A stretch of 16,959 bases of DNA from Synechococcales cyanobacterium PMM_0085 (GTDB lineage Bacteria > Cyanobacteriota > Cyanobacteriia > Elainellales > Elainellaceae), in assembly GCA_949127705.1 (NCBI GenBank), contig CASBQJ010000296.1:1-16959 (forward strand), written 5' to 3'. The notes beneath the pieces are model-generated. The model ran no database searches. It worked only from the letters and a program-made list of their open reading frames with translations, and was not told the origin of the DNA. Both the position numbers and the translations under genes were made by a program. Shown in pieces: positions 6,770 through 12,584 of the stretch. Every line of letters starts with the position of its first letter. Within the stretch, counting starts at the first letter, position 1.

Positions 6770-8581
6770 TTAATGAACCGCAGGCAGAGCAGCGACTAAG
6801 CAGTGCGCCAGTTCAGCAGGCGTGAGGCAGGCTTGCTGGAACCAGTCTATGCCGAGTTGAATGTAAGACGGCAGCGGGATGTGGAGTTGAGTGAACAGCT
6901 CGGAGTTGGCTAGCAGCGATCGCGTTGACCCACGGGCGGCCACTTGCCCGCCCTGAAACACCAGCAGCTGATCGGCATAGTCTGCTAGCAGCGGCAGGTC
7001 GTGCGAGATGCAGAGAATGGTTTTGTGCTGTTGCTTGAGCTGCCGCAGGATTTGCCCCAATTGCTCACGCCCTCGCTGATCCATGCCAAACGTCGGTTCG
7101 TCTAAGACCAGCACCTCGGGATCTAACGACAGGGCACAGAGAATCGACAACAGCTGCTTTTGACCCACCGACAGGGCAAGAGGCGATCGCGTCCGATAGT
7201 CGGCTAGCCCAAACTGCTCTAGCAGCGCGTCTACCTCCAGCCGACGCTGCTGCTGCCAGCGGGCGTCATGCGCCAGCGACACCGAAAATAGGGCTTCCTG
7301 CTCAACGGTTTCGTTAAACAGCATCAAGTCAGGGTTTTGAAACGCCATCCCGACTCGGCGCGCCATCTGCGCTACCGTCTGCCGCGCCACCTGCTGACCG
7401 CTGACCATGACCACCCCGGTTTGCGGACGCAGCAACCCGTTTAAGTGGCGCACAGCCGTAGATTTGCCCGAGCCATTTTGGCCAATAATCCCTAGCAGTT
7501 GACCCGCGTCGGCGCTAAAACTGACGGCGCAAAGGGCTGGAGTCGGAGCATCAGCATAGGTAAAGGTGAGATCGACGCAGTCCACTACGGGCGCTGATAG
7601 AGGCACGGATGGAGCCAATTCAATGGGAGCAGGAAAGCCGCGAACCGGGGGCTGATCACGGTGATCGATCCGTTCAGCTAACAGACCCGCGCGGGCGTTA
7701 CGACCTGTAGCGGTACCAACTCTCAGCCTGTCTGCCCCCAATTGATGGGATATCCAACGATCGGCCTCAGCAAATTCGACCCAAACGGGCAGGTCATAGC
7801 CAGACTGTTGCAGCGCCAACGACAAATCAGTTAAGGCCGGACGCGGAATGCGAGACTGCTCTAACAGAGCGCGATTTGAGAGAAATGCTCGCAGCTCGCC
7901 GCTATATAACAAGTGGCCATCGGGGCTGAGCACCAGCGTTTGATCGACCAAATGCTGAAACCACTCTAGGTTCGGATCGCTAACAATCAGCGTTTTACCC
8001 AGCGCTTTCAGCCGTTCTACCACCTGCCCCACCAGCTGCTTGCCCGCCGGGTCAAGCGCCGCAGTCGGTTCATCTAAGACAATAATCGGCGTATCTAACG
8101 CTAAGATTGCCGCCAACACACAGACCTGCTTTTGCCCGCCCGATAGCTGGTCGGTGAGGCGATCGCGCAGATGAGTAATATTTAGCTCGGCCAAAACCTG
8201 CGTGATCCGCTGGCGGATCTGGGCGGGCGGTAACCCCTGGTTTTCTAGGCCAAAGGCGATCGTTTCTTCGACCCGAAAGCCAATCAGCTGCGTATCGGGA
8301 ATTTGTAGGGCGATCGCCACCTGCTGCACCACCTCAGCAGAGCGAGTCTCCTCGTCCTCCACCCACACCTCCCCAATCCGCAAACTGCCCGACCAATTAC
8401 CCCCGTAAAACTCGGGCACAATCCCCGCCAGCGCCAGCATCAGCGTAGACTTACCCGAACCGCTGCCTCCCAAAAGAGCCGTAAACTGGCCAGCCCCAAT
8501 CTCAAAGCTGAGGTGTTGGAAGGCTGGCCGACTAGATTTTGGATAGGTATAGGTGAGCTGGTGGGCGGCAATCAGAGCCAT
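6770..8581 (-). CDS. ECF transporter fused double ATPase (EcfA1-EcfA2 type)
   Basis: This 603-residue protein contains two ABC ATPase domains. Domain 1 has Walker A GGSGSGKST (38-46), a Q-loop around ALQIPDTQL (91-99), signature LSGGQKQ (146-152) and Walker B IIVLDEP (166-172). Domain 2 has Walker A GQNGSGKST (367-375), Q-loop FQNPDLMLF (414-422), signature LSVGQKQ (470-476), Walker B VLVLDEP (490-496) and the H-switch SHDLP (526-530). In domain 1 the H-switch position reads SDPNLE (201-206), so the usual His is Pro and the two sites are probably unequal. A charged linker (about 240-330) joins the halves. Fused ATPases occur in stand-alone ECF systems such as YkoD. It sits between the S and T component genes and powers uptake through them. 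Confidence 0.93.
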   Translation of the reverse strand: MALIAAHQLTYTYPKSSRPAFQHLSFEIGAGQFTALLGGSGSGKSTLMLALAGIVPEFYGGNWSGSLRIGEVWVEDEETRSAEVVQQVAIALQIPDTQLIGFRVEETIAFGLENQGLPPAQIRQRITQVLAELNITHLRDRLTDQLSGGQKQVCVLAAILALDTPIIVLDEPTAALDPAGKQLVGQVVERLKALGKTLIVSDPNLEWFQHLVDQTLVLSPDGHLLYSGELRAFLSNRALLEQSRIPRPALTDLSLALQQSGYDLPVWVEFAEADRWISHQLGADRLRVGTATGRNARAGLLAERIDHRDQPPVRGFPAPIELAPSVPLSAPVVDCVDLTFTYADAPTPALCAVSFSADAGQLLGIIGQNGSGKSTAVRHLNGLLRPQTGVVMVSGQQVARQTVAQMARRVGMAFQNPDLMLFNETVEQEALFSVSLAHDARWQQQRRLEVDALLEQFGLADYRTRSPLALSVGQKQLLSILCALSLDPEVLVLDEPTFGMDQRGREQLGQILRQLKQQHKTILCISHDLPLLADYADQLLVFQGGQVAARGSTRSLLANSELFTQLHIPLPSYIQLGIDWFQQACLTPAELAHCLVAALPAVH

Positions 8582-8639
8582 CTGGAAATTCCGCTACAAA
8601 AAGACCAAGCAACCATCGAGCTATAGAGCGGCGATCGCC

Positions 8640-9251
8640 CTAAATTCTCTGTTCTGGTAACCATGTTGCTGATTGCAATACTTTAGCGCCATAGCGCATC
8701 ACAATCGGCGTTCCAATCAAAATTGGCACAATATCGGAGAGGCCAATCCAGAGCACTGCCCACCAAAAAGGGAAAATTTTCAGCACCGCTAAGCTAGCGC
8801 AAACGGCTAGCACCATGATCACCGTAATCATACCCGAATAAAGCACGGCATCAATTAGCGCTTTTTTGCGGGTTGCCAATTCCTCTAGCGTGTACTTATT
8901 GCCAACGAATAGAGCCGGAATCAGCCCCGTTAGCCCCACCATAATGCCATCCACTAGCAGCGTATGGGCAGGAATAAACGTTCCTGCTAGCAATCCCCAA
9001 ACCACTGAACCCAAATATCCCGAGATAAAACCAGAAATTGGACCAAATAAAATGCCGATCACCGGAGGCAAAAATGCGAAAATTCGCCACTGAATGATCC
9101 CTGGCACCAGTTGAATTGGGTTCGCATAGGCCCAAAGCACACCCGTAATTACACCCCAAATTACAGCAAACACAATCGAAAAGACCGGGTTACTGCGCTT
9201 TTTTTTGTTTTTGGGCTGAGAGTTTCTTGGCTGAGAGTCTGTGGTTGACAT
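8640..9251 (-). CDS. ECF transporter substrate-binding (S) component
   Basis: A 203-residue membrane protein with a polar, Lys-rich N-terminus (1-22) and about five or six hydrophobic segments. These include FSIVFAVIWGVITGVLW (24-40), then WRIFAFLPPVIGILFGPISG (55-74), then SGYLGSVVWGLLAG (77-90) and two C-terminal helices ending at PILIGTPIVM. The size, the Gly/Pro-rich helix ends and its place as first gene before an ECF ATPase and T component mark it as an S component, the small integral protein that binds the vitamin-like substrate. The family does not match a well-characterised subtype I can name; YkoE-like or purine/pyrimidine-related specificity is possible given the fused ATPase and the phosphoribosyltransferase in the operon. 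The start ATG at 9251 lacks a strong Shine-Dalgarno. Confidence 0.82.
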   Translation of the reverse strand: MSTTDSQPRNSQPKNKKKRSNPVFSIVFAVIWGVITGVLWAYANPIQLVPGIIQWRIFAFLPPVIGILFGPISGFISGYLGSVVWGLLAGTFIPAHTLLVDGIMVGLTGLIPALFVGNKYTLEELATRKKALIDAVLYSGMITVIMVLAVCASLAVLKIFPFWWAVLWIGLSDIVPILIGTPIVMRYGAKVLQSATWLPEQRI

Positions 9252-9313
9252 AATAATTTGGATTAGAAAGCTGTGTAAGTACTGATTGAAATACTCCAGA
9301 CTTAAGCACTATA

Positions 9314-9325
9314 TCGCGCGCGCGA
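9314..9325. repeat. Alternating CG tract, perfect 12-bp palindrome
   Basis: TCGCGCGCGCGA is self-complementary and contains ten alternating C and G bases inside otherwise AT-rich DNA. Such a tract could form Z-DNA or serve as a symmetric protein site. It is 63 bp upstream of the S-component start. Confidence 0.7.
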
Positions 9326-9551
9326 AATACAGATGTAGCTACCGATACGAAAGGTTTACAGTAGCTTCAAAAATAGGATAAAAGCCGGACAAAGCACTAA
9401 GTAATAGCACTATACAAAGACTAAAAAACAATAACAAAAAGATAAGATGAACCGCGAATTCTCAAGACTTACACTTCTTCAGGCAACTCAGGAATATAGA
9501 TGAGGTGATGATCAATGCAATCAGCCATAGCTAATGAGAAAGATTAAGCCA

Positions 9552-9569
9552 ACTGACGGATTCGTCAGT
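9552..9569. repeat. Small hairpin in the sensor kinase leader
   Basis: ACTGACG (9552-9558), loop GATT, CGTCAGT (9563-9569). It is followed by CATTTTAA, so read on the plus strand it resembles a weak terminator or attenuator about 95 bp before the kinase start. Confidence 0.45.
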
Positions 9570-9663
9570 CATTTTAATCATGCAAGATAGATACAGACAC
9601 GAACTAATTAACCTTACATGTATTAGAACAGGCTGCAAGATTAGCGGCTATTAAGGAAGCGAA

Positions 9664-10953
9664 TTGATTAAGCTATTTCGAGATCAAGTTAATCAAAAAA
9701 TATTTTCATTTCTTATGTTAAATCCCGCGCCCAATGTAGACACTTCAACCGAAATCCAACTTCTGATTGTTGAAGATGAACCCAGTTTGGCGATCGCCTT
9801 ACAAGAAACCTTAGAATCATTAGGATATATCGTCCTTGATGTCGTTGATTCTGCGATCGCCGCCATCGAAACAGCCGCAGCGCGTCGGCCAAACTTGGTA
9901 TTGATGGACATTGAACTACCAGGTGAGATCGACGGAATTCAAGCAGCAGAGCAAATCTGGAACCAGCTGCACATTCCTGTGATTTATTTGAGCGAGCAGG
10001 CCGACAAACGTACGCTCGATCGAGCAGCCCTGACTGTTTCATTTGGCTACCTGCTCAAACCTGTTACGGCTCCAGAGCTTTATGTGGCAATTCAAACTGC
10101 CCTAAGCCGCTACCATCGCGAACAGTTCCTTGCCTTTGAACACACCCGACAACTAGACATTCAACGGGCAGAAATGCAGCAGATGCAGCAGCTCAAAGAA
10201 AACTTTTTAGCCATGACCTCCCATGAACTTCGCACCCCTTTATCTAACATTAAGCTAGCAATTCGACTCTTAGAAACCGTCTTAGCTCGGCAAGACCTAT
10301 CTAGCTTGCAAGACCAGACAACGGCTCAGGCACTCGATCGCTACCTCACAATTTTGCGCGATCAATGTGACCAAGGGCTAAACACAGTCAACGATTTACT
10401 CGATATCCGCTCAATTGATGCCGATGAGTTTCCGTTAGAGTTGATGCCCATTCAACTAGAATACTGGCTGCCTCACCTCATTGAAGTGTTTCAAGCTCAA
10501 ATTCAAGCACAGCTACAAAGCCTACAAATCACCGTCTTTTCCAATATTCCTGCCCTTGTTTCTGATTTATCCGTCCTGACCCGCATTATCTCCGAATTGG
10601 TCAGTCGTGCCTGTAGCTATACGCCACCCGGCGGTCAGATCAAAGTGACCGCTCAACGCCTAACGGTATCTCAACCGTCCGCTATTCAAGCGGTTAACTC
10701 AGAGTGGATTCAACTCCAAATTAGCAACACTGGCGATGATATTCCCCTGAATGAACAGGCTCATATATTTGAACCGTTCTATCGCATTCCCCAAAATGAC
10801 CAATGGAAATATGGCGGCACCGGACTGGGGCTAGCACTCGTGAAGCGGCTGGTCGAGCATCTGATGGGCACAATTGAGGTCACAAGCGAATCAGGGTGGA
10901 CGATCTTTACGCTGCGCCTGCCGCTTAACGCTAGCCCAGATGTCAACCCATAA
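9664..10953 (+). CDS. Receiver-histidine kinase (REC-HisKA-HATPase) two-component protein
   Basis: This 429-residue soluble protein has a receiver domain (about 31-148) with acidic pocket E37-D38, phospho-acceptor Asp82 (LVLMDIELPG) and Lys132 (LLKPV). A short coiled coil (about 150-180) leads to a HisKA domain with His187 in FLAMTSHELRTPL. The HATPase domain has an F-box (IFEPFYRIP) and G2 box (GGTGLGLAL, 384-392). Its N-box reads SELVSRACSYT (310-320), with Arg315 where Asn is expected, and the G1 box reads SNTGDDIP, with Asn for Asp. No membrane segment is present, so it senses through its own receiver or a partner. The start is TTG at 9664, supported by AAGGA at 9653-9657; ATG at 9715 lacks such a site. 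This receiver-first layout is common in cyanobacteria. The cognate partner is unknown. Confidence 0.9.
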   Translation: MIKLFRDQVNQKIFSFLMLNPAPNVDTSTEIQLLIVEDEPSLAIALQETLESLGYIVLDVVDSAIAAIETAAARRPNLVLMDIELPGEIDGIQAAEQIWNQLHIPVIYLSEQADKRTLDRAALTVSFGYLLKPVTAPELYVAIQTALSRYHREQFLAFEHTRQLDIQRAEMQQMQQLKENFLAMTSHELRTPLSNIKLAIRLLETVLARQDLSSLQDQTTAQALDRYLTILRDQCDQGLNTVNDLLDIRSIDADEFPLELMPIQLEYWLPHLIEVFQAQIQAQLQSLQITVFSNIPALVSDLSVLTRIISELVSRACSYTPPGGQIKVTAQRLTVSQPSAIQAVNSEWIQLQISNTGDDIPLNEQAHIFEPFYRIPQNDQWKYGGTGLGLALVKRLVEHLMGTIEVTSESGWTIFTLRLPLNASPDVNP

Positions 10954-11054
10954 CCGTCGTCGCAGTCGATTGCCGGTCACACCACGCTACGATGGGGGCG
11001 TTGGTTCGCCTACGCAGAGCGCGTATCGCCCTTCCAGAATATGACTGGAGCAGC

Positions 11055-12098
11055 ATGAGTAGCCCTACCCTCCACGGATACGACACCTTCCTACAAACCC
11101 TCAAGGAGCGGATTAGCAGTGCCCAAGTGCGCGCTGCCTTGGCCGTCAACCGGGAACTGGTGCTGCTGTACTGGCAACTGGGGTGCGATATTTTGAGCCG
11201 ACAGCAGCAGCAGGGCTGGGGGGCAAAAGTAATCGATCGCCTCGCCAAAGATCTGCAAAAATCTTTCCCTGAGATGAAAGGCTTTTCGCGCACCAATCTG
11301 CTGTACATGCGCGCCTTTGCCGCTGCCTACCCCGACGAGCAATTTGTCCAGCAGGCTGCTGGACAAATCCCGTGGTTCCACAACTGCACCTTGCTGGACA
11401 AAGTCAAAGACCCGCAAGCCCGCCGCTGGTATATTGAGCAAACCATCCAAAACGGCTGGAGCCGCAGTATTTTGACCCACCAGATTGGGGTTGACCTATA
11501 CCATCGCCAGGGTGTTGCCACCACTAATTTTAGTAAAACCCTGCCCGCCCCCCAGTCAGACTTGGCCCAGCAGGTGCTCAAAGATCCGTACAACTTTGAC
11601 TTCTTGAGCCTAGGCAAAGAAGCGCAAGAGCGAGATTTAGAGGCCGCTCTAGTCGATCACATCCGCGACTTTCTGCTGGAACTAGGCGTCGGATTTGCCT
11701 TTGTCGGCAGTCAGTTTCCGCTCCAGGTGAGTGGCAAAGACTATCGCCTCGACCTGCTGTTCTACCACTTTCGGCTGCACTGCTTTGTGGTAATTGACCT
11801 CAAAACACTGGAATTTGAACCCGAATTTTCGGGCAAGATGAACTTCTACGTGTCGGCGATCGACGACCTGTTGCGCAGCCCTGATGACAACCCGACCATC
11901 GGCATGATTCTATGTAAAACGCACGATCAAACGATTGTGGAATATGCCCTGCGCGACCTGCAAAAACCGATCGGCATCTCCACTTACCAACTCCGAGATG
12001 CCCTACCAGAACCATTGCAGGGCAGATTGCCCACAATTGAACAGCTAGAAACAGAGCTGAATGCGATCGCCATCGACCTAGACGACAACCTAGAATAA
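11055..12098 (+). CDS. YhcG/DUF1016-family PD-(D/E)XK nuclease protein
   Basis: A 347-residue protein with both parts of the YhcG family. The N-terminal DUF1016 region includes AVNRELVLLYWQLG (30-43), the GFSRTNLLYMRAF segment, IPWFHNCTLLDKV (105-117) and NGWSRSIL (133-140). The C-terminal PD-(D/E)XK domain includes DYRLDLLFYH (229-238) and VIDLKTLEFEPEFSGKMNFY (246-265). The probable metal ligands are Asp233, Asp248 and Lys250, the family core DLK/ELK. YhcG proteins are often found beside type I restriction-modification genes or on mobile DNA, and their role is not settled. Here none of those partners is present. I chose ATG 11055 because GGAG at 11047-11050 precedes it and relatives begin this way; ATG 10992 would add 21 residues of non-family sequence. 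It follows the kinase gene by about 100 bp. Confidence 0.88.
   Translation: MSSPTLHGYDTFLQTLKERISSAQVRAALAVNRELVLLYWQLGCDILSRQQQQGWGAKVIDRLAKDLQKSFPEMKGFSRTNLLYMRAFAAAYPDEQFVQQAAGQIPWFHNCTLLDKVKDPQARRWYIEQTIQNGWSRSILTHQIGVDLYHRQGVATTNFSKTLPAPQSDLAQQVLKDPYNFDFLSLGKEAQERDLEAALVDHIRDFLLELGVGFAFVGSQFPLQVSGKDYRLDLLFYHFRLHCFVVIDLKTLEFEPEFSGKMNFYVSAIDDLLRSPDDNPTIGMILCKTHDQTIVEYALRDLQKPIGISTYQLRDALPEPLQGRLPTIEQLETELNAIAIDLDDNLE
11342..11368. repeat. Perfect 12-bp inverted repeat inside the YhcG gene
   Basis: ATTTGTCCAGCA (11342-11353), three bases, TGCTGGACAAAT (11357-11368). It encodes QFVQQAAGQ in a conserved part of the protein. It would form a strong hairpin in the mRNA or serve as a symmetric DNA site. 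Confidence 0.8.
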
Positions 12099-12099
12099 G

Positions 12100-12127
12100 T
12101 TTTGAATTTTGAATTTTGAATTTTGAG
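12100..12127 (+). repeat. Four 7-bp tandem repeats (TTTTGAA)
   Basis: Units at 12100-12106, 12107-12113, 12114-12120 and a last TTTTGAG at 12121-12127, starting one base after the YhcG stop codon. This is a heptanucleotide short tandemly repeated repetitive (STRR) sequence of the kind known in cyanobacteria. Confidence 0.85.
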
Positions 12128-12447
12128 TAACCGAGAGTGCCTGTAATCGTTTCACAAGGCGATCGCCCGCTTGATTTTTGCCGCAAGTTTTTGAATTAAA
12201 TAAAAAGGTTTCGTGAATTTCAAAGACATGACATTGACAAACCATCCAACATTGTTACTGAACTTGCTGACTGAACTATTGAGTCACAAGACTTGAACCC
12301 TGATTCACAGAAATTCTAAGGCTGACAACTCTGAGTGATGACAACTCTGGGTATGACAAGTAACAGACATAAAATCATGAAGCTGTTAGGAATCGAGATC
12401 CTGCTTGAAGGCATCCATTTGCCTATCTTTTTGTCTGGCTTTAAAGC

Positions 12448-12480
12448 GTGAAGAAAGGGTGAAGAAATGATGAAGACCTG
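12448..12480. promoter_or_regulatory. Three 11-bp direct repeats, operator-like
   Basis: GTGAAGAAAGG (12448), GTGAAGAAATG (12459) and ATGAAGACCTG (12470) follow each other with an exact 11-bp period, 105 bp before the peptidase start. On the minus strand they read TTCTTCA every 11 bp. The same pair, allowing C or T at one base, occurs upstream of two minus-strand genes at 16085-16104 and 16674-16694. Eleven-base direct repeats are typical of OmpR/PhoB-class response-regulator sites. Confidence 0.45.
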
Positions 12481-12584
12481 CATCCCCAAATCCTCACACA
12501 GGATAGGTTTAGGCATGCATAAAATGCTACATTCATACCGAGATAGCCCTATCTTGAAAAGTCACATTTATCAAATCTTGCCCT

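Larger units (their letters stand above)
9252..9663. other. Divergent intergenic region between ECF operon and sensor kinase
   Basis: About 410 bp of AT-rich sequence separates two divergent genes, so it should carry both promoters. It contains the alternating CG tract at 9314-9325, two CACTATA motifs (about 9308 and 9409) and a small hairpin at 9552-9569. I compared the ECF leader with the general layout of purine, thiamine and cobalamin riboswitches and see no recognisable one. No convincing coding frame is present. Confidence 0.5.
12099..12584. other. Intergenic region with simple repeats before the RTX peptidase
   Basis: This 486-bp stretch has no convincing gene. It begins with four 7-bp TTTTGAA units (12100-12127). 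A 16-bp direct repeat built on TGACAACTCTG follows at about 12323-12353. The operator-like 11-bp repeats at 12448-12480 come next, then an AT-rich segment with TAAAAT near 12521 that could be the -10 box of the peptidase promoter. The minus-strand frame at 12316-12516 has no family features. Confidence 0.55.

Noticed and set aside
9469..9528. 19-codon minus-strand frame (MADCIDHHLIYIPELPEEV)
   Set aside because: It reads like a real protein end, but it is too short and lacks a ribosome site, so it is not annotated. It may be a remnant.
12316..12516. Minus-strand 66-codon frame before the RTX peptidase
   Set aside because: It crosses the 11-bp direct repeats and has no coding features.
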